Below, piece by piece: positions 44,285 through 59,000 of a DNA stretch of 64,000 nt. Within the stretch, counting starts at the first letter, position 1, and every line of letters begins with the position of its first letter. The position numbers and the translations under genes are program-made. Location of the stretch: NCBI GenBank assembly GCA_008360955.1, contig LUCM01005766.1, positions 62,001-126,000 of the forward strand. The letters run 5' to 3'. The notes beneath the pieces are model-generated. The model ran no database searches, was not told the origin of the DNA, and worked only from the letters and a program-made list of their open reading frames with translations. Origin of the DNA: Fasciolopsis buskii. Lineage: Eukaryota; Platyhelminthes; Trematoda; Plagiorchiida; Fasciolidae.

Positions 44285-47200
44285 ATCATTTACCATAAAA
44301 TGTCCTTGATAAGGACATTCAAGATAGCTAACCATTTATGAACCTCGATCACCTGAAGACACTCACCACACCCTGTGTCGTGATAGTTCGACGAACAATA
44401 TGGGAGTTTGTTTAGAAGGCTGGCTGTCCGCATTCAGAAACTGGTTGGCCGCATGAATTGTTTTGGGGAAATAACCAACAGATTATTTATCTCACAATGA
44501 CTCCACCAATAAAACCGGCAAGTTTGCAACCATCTGTAAATCATTTAATGATGAGGCTCTATCGCTCAAACCCAAGTTAAAGTTTCAGAATCATCCACTT
44601 CGTTGGTAGCATCCGATTACTCATATACGCCTAATTGGTGACCGCTAACTGTCAAGACTTTCAACTCATCTTTGGCAATGGGTTTATTGTTTTTCGTCAG
44701 CTTACTGCTACAAGAGCTTGATTCTGTTGTTAACATTTGCGTCGAATAGTGCACGTTGTAATGTGTCCCGGAAGTGATTCTGTTGAGGTCGGCGAAAATG
44801 CGGCTAGTGGACAATATTATTCCTCTGACGACTATGTCACGCTTTCCTTGAAACATCCGGTAACTCATCTGTTTGCGGGACGGTATTATGGAACTTTCGA
44901 ATATGCAGGCGATGTGCCGTGAGCATTGTCGATTTAGACGTCTTTTTCGACTTGTGTGGAGCGACAAACGATGTCCAATGAACAGCCATCCAATTGACAA
45001 AACAGTTCCCATGCCACTGAAACCGATCGTGAGAAAATGGCGATTTCGATTTAAGGTTGCAACTGAAATTTTGATCCGAATGTATTTTGTAAGACTTGTT
45101 CAAAATAGTCCCGTTAGAGAAATATCGCAGGCGTTATGCACGACGAATACTGAAGCAAAATTACTTTGGATGAAAATAGCCTTGTAATTTTAGTCATCTG
45201 TGCTAATAGGATACGTCGACTCTGTCACACAGTCTGATGCACATTCACAGGAGCGCAAAGAAGCGTTTGTTGTCACATTTTGCTAGTGAACTTCTCCAAG
45301 GCGCATTACAAAACTAGGAGTCCCCCGTGGGATGAGCCCTTTCAAATCATCTTCCGGTGACCCATGTGCGATAGAATAGTGCAAAATTGTGTTCAGTTAG
45401 CATTGAAAAATTTTGTCCCATACATTAGTTTGACAAATTGTAGTGGTAGCCCAAAGAACTTACTTCTATTTACAGTTTCAGACTCCTAGTAAGTGTGATG
45501 CTTCCTCCTCCAAAATAGATCAACTCAAATATAATAGTCCGCAATTTCTACCAGTAAACGCACCGATGAAGAGAAACTCTGTGATAGAGCATACTTCGAT
45601 TCAATGTTTGTTAGGGGCGTTCGACGAAATCTCAGTTTATTAGAAAATTTCGTCAATCCGAGGAAATCAGCCGGGATTTTTCTCTTGCCCCGAAGGAAAT
45701 TGTTCTCAATATTTGATCGACAAAAATGGGTAAACATATACAAAATATGTACTCGTTAGAATCAAAATTTTGCTGCACGGGCAAATTTTCAACACTTTTG
45801 ACTACTGGTGTGTTTCCTAGCTCTGTTCGGGTGTTCTCTGGATTTCGTGAGCGCTGAGCTTGGCAGTCTAAACACCAAGCTTGGTGCTTACAAAACAATT
45901 AGGGAAAAGTATTTGAACAAAGAGTTCGAATATAACCGTTTTCTTTCGGCCAAGCTTGCAATTTTAGTTCAACCGCTTCATTGTGAATGATATAATGTTA
46001 ATAACACGGCATTGTTAGTAAATGTGTTATTAACAAAGAGGTAGGTTTTCTTATTTGAAAGAAGGGAGTTGGATCAGACAGAATATCTCCAGTGCTGAAT
46101 TGCTAACATCTAAGTTAACAAAACTCCAGGGGTCAATTTGGGCAATGGATCAGATTCTTAGAAATTGGTGTGAACGGGCGGTTGCTTCAATTTAGAGAAA
46201 AAATGAGAGGTTCAGATTTGAAAACCATAAAAAAATATTTTGGTAAGTAACACATTCAAACTTCTCGATGGCATTAATCCACGCCAGTTACTAGCAGCCG
46301 AAAAAGTATACGCGTGAAAATCAAGCCAATTTCCCACCCGGAAGCAATTTTTCTGGCCGAATTTTCAATTTGCAAATTTTTTAAAACATACGTGCATACT
46401 CTGTAGACACTCCCTCTCCGTTTTTCTCCAGACCGACGGCGATTAAGTGGATTAAGCTTCTGTAACTAAAAGGGTCAAAGTTTCTAATCCCAAATCGATT
46501 GGTCATTCTGGTGATAGACGGCTGACATAAACCTCGTTACGACATTAGACCTACCCAGTTCCTATGTAGTTTTACTGGTTGACCCCAGTAGCTATGGCCT
46601 ATGGCTGCTCCCCACCACTCTTGCATTAATAGTCTCAAAAGAAAGCCAAAAGCGGGATTTGACTCAAACAGTTGTACAATATCATGATGCTACCTCGTTG
46701 ACGGACGTGCCAGAGCAGTTCATTCCATCCACCCAGTGTTTGTATTCCAACACTGGAAGCTGAGTTTGCGCTTATGGCAATGTTTCATCTGTATTCACCA
46801 AAAGAATTGGTGTTCGCCAGTGTTACCATCTTTTTAACTCTACTAGTGAAATGGCTATGAAGGTGATTCTGTCCTCAGGTGAAAATACTGCGATTGACAC
46901 TGGATCAGAAGAGAAACTGTCTGATTGACACTTTTGGTTTGTCGTTCTTTTTGGTCAGATGGTAAATCTGCGTCGATGTTGGTGTCAAGCTTCATTCCAA
47001 GTCAATTTTTCGGTGGTTCCATCAACACCCGTACACAGTTTGGCTTGGAAATTTACTACCAGTGATTCTTTGCTGCGTCAGAAATAGGTCAAGTTCAGTC
47101 ATGGTCATATTTTATTTCCCACACACATGGTGATTTCATGGATGTGGTCCTGAATAATCCGGTCGATGGCACATCGAAAGCAAGAGACTCTGCCCATCCA

Positions 47201-50200
47201 TCCAAACGTGGTCCTACGGAGCTGACATGATTAGGCACTGTCTTCAAAAGCTTTATTTAGAAAAAACTTGATCCGGGACAACGCTCATTCATTGTTTATT
47301 TAGTGGATGTAATGCAACTGAAGATGCCATTGAATGTCGCACGCGTGTTTCCAAATTCCGAGTTGTTGCCGTACCTCATCATCAATAAATTTTATCTAAA
47401 GTTCCGCTATTTTTGGTAGTGAACTAGACCCTAGTGCCTGTATTACGGTTCCTAGAAGTTATCCGGCTATGCGACAGTCCATTAGCATTTCTTTTATGGG
47501 TTCTTCTGCATCTCCGCATTGCAGAGACTGATGCTGCTTCCATGCGAGGGCTCGAATCCCTTAGAGGTCGAAGACGTCCCATACTTGCGTCAATCCTAGG
47601 TTTTTCAGGTGCGTTATCTAAATTTCTTTGCCGTAATTCACTACCAAAATAGTAAATTTCAGTTCCTTGTAGGAAGACAATCAGTCTCAGGAAATCCAAG
47701 GCAAAGCGAGCTTCCATATCTCAGGATTTATTCTCGGTGATACTTTGAGTATCCTGCAATATGTTGTGCATTTTACAATTTGGATGGCGCCGAATAAAAG
47801 ATAGATGGCAGTGAAGCCCATTTAATTTTTTTGTCTTATAAGCGAGATATGAGGACACAGTTCCATCAGTGAGAAAATTACATCCCTGCGTGCTCCCAGA
47901 CATTCGCAGTCGTTGTCCACCATATTCTGAATATTTACACGAAATTTCTGATTTCTCAAACTCACTTATATCGAGGAATTCCGAATTCAGCAGCTGCTCA
48001 AAGTGGAGTACCTTAGCGACTTTTAGTATGAATGTGAATTTATTCTTATAGCTGAAAGTCAACAAGGAAGATATTATCAACGAATGAGTAACCGTTAGGT
48101 GTAGTTGTCACTCACTCCTGATGGTCCTTACATACTGGTCAGTGTGCCGATTTTGTTTATGAAATATGAACTGCACTTGTGTCCCACCCAGTGGCTGAGC
48201 CAACTGGGCCACTGTCAATGCAATCCACAATCCCATTCTTTCTAACTTTCGGTGCATACGTAAGATGCTTTAGTTTATACTATTCACTCAGCCGCTTTTT
48301 CTATTGATGATAGATTCCGTACGGTAAAGCAAGCTTTTGTTGGTTATTCTCACGCATTTGGCTCCCTTGATGGCACCTATCCTCAGATACTTAGTCCATG
48401 AAACTGCCTTAGCCACTTTCCAAGGTACCAAGTAATCACCATTCATTTTCTCGTTTTACCTTAACAGAAGCCCTAATCTTTCTCTTCTCGTTGGTCGTAA
48501 TGACGCTGATGTTGTTTAGGGCTGTCCAAACAACACGTGTAGCGGTCTTATTTATCTGCAGTGTAGTGAAAATAAACTCATCTACTGGTCTTCCAATTCT
48601 TATTACCGAACGTTCTTAAGTGAGTCGACCTCACCTTCAATCTATAGCGAGATTCCCGGTATTCGTGTGTCGTCATTAACTTACTACTGCTAGCAACTGA
48701 TACGGAACAAATTCGCAAAAATTCTTCTGTCTGACATATTGGACTAAATTCGATCCACAACCTTTCGTCGACGGAGCATTTTTAATGTGTTCTGAAAGGT
48801 GCACAGACCATCTCGCTTGTTCTTTGCGGTTAGAAAATTCTGAGTACAAATGGTTAGTAATCTGTCACTTCATGCATTCCCATTGCTCTCTGGTAATTTT
48901 ACCCGGCTAAACTTCTAACTTCAGTTGGACGTTGTAGAGGAATGACTAGACATACGTTCCCGAATAATGTCGATTCTGGATCCACTTATTTCAGGAAAGT
49001 TTCATGAAGTGCGGGTTGCAGTTAGATGTTTCACTCACATCGTCGATGCCGGTTACGCAAAATCCGGACTCTAAATAGACAACAATATGGCTTTTGAACA
49101 GAGGCTGATTTTTGCACATTTATGAATAATGCTTATAGGATACGAATAGTCTCATAGAATTCTTTAAGCGTGCCCGAGCGCTTCTAGTTTCGTAATTTAT
49201 TTCCGTTAACTGTTAGAACCCCTACGCGCATTCTATTTATTGAAACCGGAATTTTGGGCATCGTTGAAAATCAATTCAGTTGTGACACAGGGACAAAATG
49301 AGTATGTTCTGCTGATTAAACATGTGAATGTTATCGAGAAACTGATTATTTTGTCGGAGTTCTCTGGTTTATTTTGGAAATGGACCAAGTTCCTTGGAGT
49401 TGGGAAAATCTAACAGAACTTTCTCCTCCATACTTGAGTAGGCAAAAATTTAGCGGTTTTCTGAAGTGTGTTGAAAAACCTATAAGCCATTTGTTGTTTC
49501 TATTGTAAATGAAATCACATTGACAATCTTTTACCTTATTGGAAAACCTCAATCCAGAAACCGATAAAGAAGCTGCGTTATTTGACGTGGTATCCTTATG
49601 CGTGTGCTTCCCTATCGCCAGCCCCATCAGAAATTACCGCCGGTAAGGACCTTTGCACCACACCAACATAATTGTTTTCAAACAGGATTGTACAAACAGT
49701 CTTTTGTAATTTCTTTCGAATCCAACGCTCAAATACATTTCATCCACTGTCCCATCTCGGTGATGCAATTCGGAATAAAAAGATGGTTTTTTATTGTTCC
49801 TAGTAGCAGTGCCATTCTGTTTATTTTTTAGTGGACACAGAAAAATCCAAAGCCATTTTCGGGTTCCTAGGTTGCTTTTTGAAAATGGACGATCAGTATT
49901 TAAGGTCAAGATGCATCCCCATAGTTCAAGTTCAGAATTCATAAAGTGGTAAAACAGAGATTACAGTACATATAAAATGTTTTGATGTTTTGTAATATCA
50001 GTGCATACTGTTAACTGTGGAACACATAAATCAATTTCATTCTCATGAACGGCATATTTATCCGCTTATCATCAGGTTCACTAATCGTGCTTGTTTATCT
50101 CAATATCTTAGTGATTTTAGGCCAATGAAGCTGTACGGCCTTGATGAATTGTTTGTAGGAGTTCAGGATAGATCTGTGTAGTCTGAGAGTGGTGGCTTTG

Positions 50201-52040
50201 GTTGTATGGAGGATTATCTACGGTTGACAGGCACGCGGTAGGCAACGGTGAATGATTCGTCTCACGTTAGTGTGTGATTCGTATCGGTCGTCGGAACCAA
50301 TACAGCGCCGGTCGCCGTTTTGTTGATCGTCCTGGATCCTCACATAGGACAGTGTTATTGAACTCAGTCGGACAAGCGCCTACTTGTTCCATCGACGCAT
50401 TCAGCTCCACCGGATGAGAATTAGGAATAAAAACACAAGGAATTTGGGAGTCTGGGTAGCCTGTCTTTGGGATTTTATTGGATATACGGTCAAGTGTTAA
50501 ACGTTGGCCAAAGTTTCGCCGCATAGATTGTTCTACTCCATGCATCAGATAATCGGCGGATCGATACTTTCAGGAGGGGCACTAGCATGTTGGTTCAGCT
50601 TAATCGAAATGTTCGAATCCGTTACTTATTAATTCTCCGGCTGATTGGATCAAAAGCCCTGCATTGATGAAACAAAACGTGGAAATGATTACGGGCATCT
50701 AAACAGTGCTGTGGAATAATCAATACCTGTCTCAGTTTATAAGAAATCAGCTGAGCATATGAACGTCGGCGGCTCAAGTTAGGAAATAAAAAAGAACTAG
50801 ACTATAATGAGTGTTCTACTTAGGTCAGGCTATTTTGATATAATAAGAAGCGACCTGGGGGAGCTAAGTCCGTCGACTTTCATCCGAGTAGATGATACTT
50901 CACGAGTGCTCAAAATTCTAGTTACCCTGAAACATCAAGCCAACTGCATCTGAAAAGTCACCTGTGTGCAACTCCCGGCAAAATTTACTGAGGAATTCTG
51001 TAAACAACTGAAGTTTAGAACAATGGAACTCAAAAGATAGATGAAATGCATTGCGACAAACAAACCGTCTCAGCAATCCTAAGCAATACTTAACGATCAC
51101 CCTTCAGGCAGAAGCGGAGAACAGCCACAAGCCCACTGATGCACAGTTATCCCAAGGTTTACAATCTTAGTTTGACTTGTTACAATCGGTGCTCATAGTA
51201 GGAGTGACAACAATTCATACATCCAGCTCAAGCAAGCGAAAACGTGCAAATGGCTGCACACGCACACATGCGACCACCCACCGGCATCGAAGCGTTCCCT
51301 CAGAGTTTTCTCATTGGTAACTCATGCGACTCGAAATGATGGCGGTTTACGCTATCCACCAGCAACGATATGTTGTTAATATTAGTACGTTCAAAAATAG
51401 CTATCCTGTATCTTGACGACTTTTGATGTTCAACCATTTGCTGTTTTTTGATATCAACGGTCTATGCATCCAACATTTATAAGTGTCCAACCTATACGAC
51501 CGATTGTCGAATGAAAGTTGCAATTGATGTTTATAAATCTACCGATAGTGACTATTTGTAAAATTTCGTTACTTGTGTATGTCAGCAGTAAACTGAATTC
51601 GAAAGTGTGGGATGAATTTGACGTATCAGGTACTGTGTAGTGCATGTGTTAAATTCTCCGGCACTACGTTATCGGCGAACTACATAGTTCATCAGCGTTT
51701 AGACTGAATGAAACAGGTAACTTGGGGAAAAGCTCGCGGATTCAAAAGAAAAGTCAAAAATTTGCTTTCTCAAATGACGGCACAAGTTGCAGGCATTATA
51801 ATGATTATGTTCTCTTCATCCTATGCAATCAATGATTGGTTGAAGACGGGAGAATAACCAACAAAATATAAGCCAATAGGAATCCAGTCAATTCACTAAG
51901 ATTGACTTATATAATTCTTGGCTGTTAGACAAAAACTAACCATGAGGTGGGACATCTTTCCTTTGAATATACTGATCGTTCCAAGATGGTATGTGAATTC
52001 CATTTATTGTAACACGATTTTATAACGTTGCTTTCCGCAG
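44285..52040. other. Long stretch without a supported gene
   Basis: Unassigned frames include 45012-44617 (minus, 131 codons), 44873-45187 (+, 104 codons), 47717-47424 (minus) and 50545-50267 (minus, 92 codons, GC-richer, contains RSTKRRPALYWFRRP). The last two look transposon-like in composition, but I cannot classify them. A mini-exon between an acceptor at about 46195 and GTAAGT at about 46242 is possible. The rest shows nothing. Confidence 0.4.
48187..48209. other. Short near-perfect inverted repeat
   Basis: cccagtggctgagccaactg followed by gg can fold into a stem of about 10 pairs with a one-base apex region and one mismatch. It is isolated, with no gene or repeat end beside it. Confidence 0.4.
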
Positions 52041-53033
52041 AATATTGCTACATTCATTCTAGTCGATCTCACTCTTCTGACATTGTTTGGAACAACTCTT
52101 GTTCTGGGTATGTGTTACACACCGCATCCGCAAAACAAATTCTACCGGTTGTGCAAGGGCTATGTGAATTTCCAAATGGAGTCTCTCGTTAAATACAAAA
52201 ACGGACTGTTTTATTCTCCCGTCCAACCTGAGGAATGTTTGAAATTGTGTATTCAAATGGCAGACTGCGTGGCATTCAGCACTCAGCGAGGGGTGAGCAA
52301 ACCGATGAGTAAAACGTTTCTTTATATTTAAATCATTTGTCATCCAAAATATCAGAAATGCATTTATGCTTGTGCAAACTTGGCTATTCTCGTTCCCTTC
52401 TGATGTATATAGTTTGCGTAACAGACAGAAAATTGATATTTGTTATCCAAATGTTATTGTTTCAGAGCACCATTTGCTATGTGCACACAGCTTCTGATCA
52501 GTCTGAGAAGGTTGTCGCCAATGACTTCGTTTTGCAAATAATGATATGCTGCGGTAAGTGAGATCCCCTGGACTGCGAATTAATGACCGTCGGAATTTTC
52601 ACATCATAAGTACCAGTAAAATTATTCTTATGGTTGTCGTAAACATGGCAGGCGTATTTGATAACCATTCTGGTACCAAATGAGGCTTGCAAATTTGGTT
52701 TTGCACTAATTCTCAATACTACATTAAACAAAAAGATCGAGTAAAATATTGGAAAATTTCATTTTCCTATTATTTATCGTTCGCACCATTTTCCTCCATT
52801 TTTGAAGCATTCTATTTTCTTCTACTACTTCGAAACTGGTTTCAGTACTTCTTATTATTCGTTTGCCCTTTGCATTTTCATACTGGCTGATCGTGAACGG
52901 GGCTTGCTGCTCCAATTTACCGTTCACAAAATTACTTGTGCAATGATTTGCCGAATAAATAATCGTTTTCTGTTCTGCACTCATCAGTCTTCTCCGTTTT
53001 AGTCGTTCATTGCTATGCAATGTTATCACCCTA
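52041..53033 (+). CDS. PAN/Apple-domain protein, three phase-compatible exons (5' end missing)
   Basis: Exons are 52041-52292, 52466-52553 and tentatively 53002-53033. Acceptors are tttccgcag, attgtttcag and ctccgttttag; donors are GTGAGC and GTAAGT. Exon 1 is open for 84 codons from the acceptor and begins with a hydrophobic run (FILVDLTLLTLFGTTLVLG) that may be a signal or membrane segment. It then has C-K-G-Y-V-N-F-Q, PEECLKLCIQMADCVAFST, and exon 2 adds TICYVHTAS and IMICC. This C ... E-C-x-x-x-C ... C-x-A-F ... C-x-V ... C pattern is the PAN/Apple fold's cysteine framework. Exon 3 ends VVHCYAMLSP and a stop. Known for the family: extracellular protein or glycan binding. No in-frame ATG precedes exon 1, so a first exon is unseen. 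Confidence 0.6.
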
Positions 53034-56000
53034 AATTTTCGGGCACTTTACTTGGGTTACATTGTGCGCAGTAAGTGTTTTCGCCATACTGAAAGGGATT
53101 GGCATACTGGTAATTCAGTAAAACTATTGTTAGGCTATCGGAGTCAAATTGCGTGAGCTAGTGAGTGACCAGCACACCAGAACCGAATTTTTCATTCGTA
53201 TCTTCATCATAAATTACCTCGTTCTTGTTGGCTGAAAACCGCGTTGATGTTCACAATCCAAGTGAAACAGAATGCTACTGCGTCTTTTCAGTTGTTCAGT
53301 TTTCAGCCGATGTGACAAGTTGGATGCGAGAAGCAGTGAAGACAAGACTTACCACTTGTAATAAAATCATTCATTACTCGAAGCGGTATGCTTGGTACTG
53401 ATAATTCCCCTTTGAAATATTAACAGCTTTATACGTGTAGCCATATACTTCAACGTAATCAGTGTAACAGATCTCGGCAAAGAAGATGGTTGAATGTCAA
53501 TAACTTAAAGTGTAACCAAATATGCAGGAGATTTGGGAGGAAAAATTAAGCAACAAGAAGCAAATGAGTTGTGTAAGTGATCATTCCGCTGATCGTTTCA
53601 GCTATATTGTAGCAGTGATAGAGATCGGCACTAATTGCTCCACCACGATTAGCCGCGTTGTGATAGATAGCCAAGTCCATTTAATAACACATTCGGAAAT
53701 GTTACGAAAGAACTGAGCTTTAGATTAGCAGCATACGCCGAAGAAGTATGTATGCTAACATAACACGACAAATTATCTGGAGAATCGCATCAAATCTCTT
53801 GCCACTTCAAACTACCAATTAGCGATTGTGCATACGATTATGCGTAATGTATTTGTTTTCTACAGAAACGTTCGTCATCGCCTTCCGATCGTTCATCTGC
53901 TGTATTTAAAGATCTGTGGCCTGTAAAATCCAGTCATGTATACGAATGTCGTATCACGTAGTGTTAAATCCTGATTATCCGTTGTACAAAGATCGGACTA
54001 GCTTGATTTGGAAAACATACCAAATCAGTGCATGTCTACCTAACAACTACTTGCTAATAATGTGAGGGACCGATATTACTGAGCCAAACTGACTGCTTCT
54101 GACGGAGAGCTTGCGGTTACAGTTAACGAGACATCTGCCGTTGTTCCCTTCGGAGCTATCCGCGGGGACTTTCAGTGGAAATGGCATCTAAAAAAATTAA
54201 TTGGTTTATTCAAACGTAGTAAGATGGAATATGGTAACATGGTGGCAACGCATACCCCTCAGGTTCAGTTCCATGAAGAGATTTTGGGTGTGCACCTTTG
54301 TTAGGTTCCAGTGAGATTGAAAACGGAGTTTGGTTTTAACAAAGCATAATTTTGACCGGATGATCTGAGTTTCATGATCGGAAATCGTAGCCCGAATGAC
54401 AATCAGCCAACCATAACAAGGCTTAAGAATATGAGTAAAAAAAATGATGTTTTGGGCTGAAACCGACTGCTCGTATGTTCGTAAAATGACTTAATATATA
54501 AAATGTTGGTGTTTGCATAACTCCCAAAAGAAAGCGATGTATTCGTGGGCATCGGCTCAAACAGATGTAGATCCAACATTGAAATACACTTTTGCTTGAT
54601 AAATGCAATTAGGCAGGCTGTACCGGTTGAGGTGAAATCAATCTATGAACCCATCTTGTCGCGAACCGTGGTTTACTGTTTTGTGCTTTGTTGCTCTGCG
54701 GACATTCACAGAGACCTATCAACATAAGTGAGACTGCTTATTGACTGACACGGGTCACTGTGGTCTATATGCTAAAAAATTGTAGGACACACGTAAAACA
54801 GATTAATTTTGTGAATGAGAAGTCTGTAATTAGTTGAATAAGCCGTAGTGAAGCGCTTCAGATATATTTCAGATTTGTCTTACTTGTTTTAAAGTACACT
54901 GCATTCAAAATAGAAATGTTGGCCACTCGAGCAAGATGTTATAATAATCTGCAATGCAATCTGTATAGTTAAACTTATAATGCCGACCGTAATGGTCAGA
55001 ATAATAGAATGACAGCCAAAATGGTTTGTATTTTATTCTGCGAGTCGATCAATAGCAAGTTTGGAATGTATTATGTAGCACATGGACTGGGATCGCGTTA
55101 ACCAGAACCAATGGTCTATTTAAGGGGATTATTGACGGACAAGTGCGACTCAGTTTATCGACAAATATTATTGAATAAGTGTGAAGCGAGCAATCCAGGA
55201 ACACATAAATGCTGGAAGTTCGTGTATTACCCTATTCCAAACACATCTCCTCAATCTGAAAGAAAGGTTTAGGAAGTTAGATGGTATTTTTGTTAAGGAG
55301 TACGTAGTGAAACTTAAATACCTCATGAATTCTTCGCCGAACACTCCTCTCACATCAGGGCATGAATTACAAATATAATATTATTTTGGAGCGGAAAAGC
55401 TTGGCAAAATTAATATGCTTTTAGTTGACTTATTGTTCATCGAAGTGAAACCGTTTTGAAACTGTTGTCTTTAAAGTGCAATGAAATTAGAATGCATGAA
55501 CTCATCAGTTTAATACGATAGTCATCGAGCTTGTTGTTTTTCAGTCACTACAAATCGTGAGTCGAATCAAAACGGGGATTGATTCTGAAACATACCTGGA
55601 GAATTTCATGGAGTCACCGTAGGATTTCCCCTCAAGATTAGCTGGAGAGGTAATGGGAAAATTTAAAATGACATATGAGAAAAATCTCAAGATCACTGTC
55701 TTCTCAGCCACTTTTTGTATTGCCGAAGCGACTGTTGGTGAACTGGAAAATGATGACTGGGCGCTTCATCAAACTTAAATCAACTTGATCATAATTAGTT
55801 AGTGGAACACACTCACCAATTGCGTGTCCGAAATCAACAGCGAAGCTGCTTGAAGAATTTCCAAGTTACAGATTATTTTGTGATTTGAACCGTAAAAACA
55901 AAAAGAGTAATCTCGTGATTTTGGTAGTTTGGATTGTGGCATGACTCCTTGTTCGGGTATTACTCAGTGGTACGAAACCGTTAATCTGCCAAACAGTGAA

Positions 56001-59000
56001 TGACAAAATATTCGTGGTGTTTTGCTTTGCGCCCGGTTTTTGGGACTTTGTCTAAATACTCACTGTTTTTAGTCATATACTAACCCGTAACTGAAGATAA
56101 TCTATTGGAAAACACAGACACTGAGTAACTCAAGTGAACATATTAAAATCCTCAATATTTCTTTGAAAACCACAACATGGAAAATACTACCTTTAAATAA
56201 TGACATCATAAAGTTGTCGAATTTCAATGTTTTTAAAGGAATAGGTTTCGAAAATTATCGTAATGTCACTTTGACAGTAGCATTACTGGAGTCTTTGAAA
56301 AAAAGGACTGAATTTTCCAAGTTCGAAGTCACTATTTGGCAAAACGTACAATAGTGGACGAGTTTGGGATGTTCACCGAAGAGAATCTGATCCAATTTCG
56401 TCAGCTCAAATAGAATCTCGTTCTTTTCGAATTCCGCTCAATTGGTTATCGAAGCAGAATCTCTAACATGTTCGCAACGCATTCCGGTTAAGAGTACTCA
56501 TTGTTCTGACTTTTACAAAACAAACGTTAAGTCCCTAGAAGAAGAATACGGGAGGACGATCAATATCGATGACCGATATTCGTCACACCTTTTGCCTCAG
56601 ACAAGTGCTGGCTCTTCCCGTGCAATTGGCCCCAAATAACTTGGCGATAAGTGAACGGAGCAGAAAAAATGCATTTCGATTGATCTATAACAGAAAAAAT
56701 GTGCAGAAATGATTTTGGTCCGCGTATTTTTCGGCCCGATATGCGAATTCGTAATTTCTCTTTGGAAAAATTCATTGACCGACTAATAGTTAGCTCTTAC
56801 CGTAGTTCCAAATATAGATTGCACTTGCAAGTCATATTTCATTTTTTCGGCCAACAATTGTGAACGTAATAATGGGCAACTTTTGCGCATGTGATTTCAG
56901 TATGCCACGGTAGATCGATGGAGTGTCATGAATCATCCTGCCCGATAAAAATTTGGGTAATCTATGTCGAGTTGATTGGTATCACACTATTTATCCACAC
57001 CTGATTTGCTATAGAAAATGAGAGTCACCACAAAGCGGGATATTTTCATTGAGACTCGAACAGGTTCTAATTGTATGGTATCAAGAAAGGGTTAAACTGT
57101 GCTCAATTTAACTGAATGCTACTCGATCCGCGTTCTTGAGAGGACTTTGCTTGCTCATACAGCAGTGAGCAGGATATGACTGAATGGAGAAAATATCAAA
57201 CAATGTGGTTAACCCTTTTACGGTCTCTTGATAGCATTGCAGCCGAATCTGCTTTGGACGCGAAGCGGAATAGGCATATGACGCTGATGGAGTTTGCACT
57301 TCCTGGAATAATTTGTCCATCAATCAGATGAAATTCGATTCTCGAGAACGATGAACGACTGGATTGGTGAAGCAAAGAACGAATGTCTACGATACTTCAG
57401 GGCACTAAATAACCAGTAATTCATTACTTTGAACTGACAAATGCTTGCGATAATCCTCTCGTGTAATCATTGCCCATGCCTAACTGTCTGTTGGGCACTG
57501 CATGCAAACCTCAGAATGACCCATGTGCTAATTTTTGACACCATACTTTTGGCTTCAATGTGTTGAGTTTTGTCCACTCACATTCGATAATCTTACATAA
57601 TTATACAATTGTTCATCTTGTTACTCGTGACCATAAAACTATTTTTTGTTGCTTTAAAATTCGTTTTTTTTTGACTGAGCCAAATCTCAGCTATCGAAAT
57701 TCACACGACAGACGACAAAATTGTTTGTATGCAGAATGGGCTGGTCGATTGTCTGTTTTAGTTGCATTAGGTACAAATGTCTATCTATGCTAATGCTATT
57801 ACATTATTTAAAATAGCCAAAGTTATACATTGTGTAAATAATCATTCACCAGTTTATCTCGCGCACTTGCTCATTGGTCGAATAGTCCCTCACAAAGTTA
57901 GATCACACTTGGTTCCTTCTCAAAATGCCGTCAATGCCTTTACGTGTGGTATTTTCTGTATAATTTATGAAAAGACTGTGACTGCAAGCACTGAGAGATA
58001 ATCGACACTGTTCCCTATATGAAGACGCTTTTATGCAAAACTAGGAGCGTGAATGTGGTGGAATGGACACATTTCATAGTCACTGGGACTCACCAAACGC
58101 AGAACAGGAAACTACTTCTGCAATCGAGATCTCACTAGGACCAATGCGGTGACGTGTCTGGCGACAGCGATTTTCTGGCTGCAATTTGTTGCTGATTTAA
58201 CACAAAAGCAACAGCACTTTTGGCATGGACTTTGGACCATAAAACAAACTTCGGATGTTTTCGCGCTTGGTATTGCATGATATCATATTACGAAACTAAC
58301 AATAACGATTTCAGTGATACGCATCTTTTGTGCATAATCCGATGCAGTTAGCCTTTAGAAGCTACGCATAAGATTGTAAATTCGCATATTTCCGACGTAC
58401 ATGCTGTGAAGTTTGATTTGTTGAGACCAACTTTTTATTAACGTTAATGTGTTGCACTTTAAGGGAGGTAAAAACGCACTGTTAAAATTAGTTCACTTTT
58501 TTTCTGCATTTGCACTGCCGATCAAAGTGAAAATCAGATGTCTACTACTTCATTCCAAAAAAATCTGCGTGCGCATCGGCCTTTTAGGAATCGTTTTCGC
58601 ATCTTCTGAAAATCGTTCTGTGAGCAGTGATGAAATATAGGACATTTATTTGAAGCTCAATCCGTTGTTTCCATTTAGATTGAAACAATGGGAACTTGAA
58701 TGCGTGTTGCATTGTTCGGAATGAATGGCCTCAAAAGGCGTTGTTGTCTTTGTACAACGGATTAGTCTTCTAGATTTCGTTTCGACTCATTCTTCCCTGT
58801 GGGCATTGTCTGCAAAAATACCGTCAATTTTTTTCCACTACCATGACAGTTAGACGGAGTATTAGGAAGTTTGGTAATTGTTTTAGGATATTGCAAGTTC
58901 GATTATTTTTTCAACCCAACACAAATTAATAAAATGTTACCCGTCTGATATATAGTCCAGAATTTTGTCATATCAACCAGCTGCCCTAGTAACAGTGGCG

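Noticed and set aside
44873..45187. Possible Merlin/IS1016-type transposase
   Set aside because: A vague resemblance around the last third of the frame, but no Cys pairs or DDE blocks in the expected places.
46880..46930. IDTGSEEKLS as an LTR-retrotransposon aspartic protease
   Set aside because: The hydrophobic residues around D-T-G are absent and no gag, RT or integrase motifs follow.
47530..47560. B-box-like ggctcgaatccc near 47.54 kb
   Set aside because: No A box at the correct distance on either strand.
50040..50095. Second hammerhead-like string on the minus strand (cctgatgataagcgg ... gaatgaaatt)
   Set aside because: Only three pairs can form in the putative stem II and the cleavage-site side is missing.
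51774..51990. First exon and signal peptide for the PAN gene (ATG at 51774 or 51942)
   Set aside because: Both open pieces end at weak or phase-2 donors that would create a stop at the 52041 acceptor.
57777..57830. SIYANAITLF as the Y-T-A-N-L-A-A-F pore motif of a glutamate receptor
   Set aside because: Flanking sequence is not a membrane segment and lacks the rest of the motif; probably coincidence.
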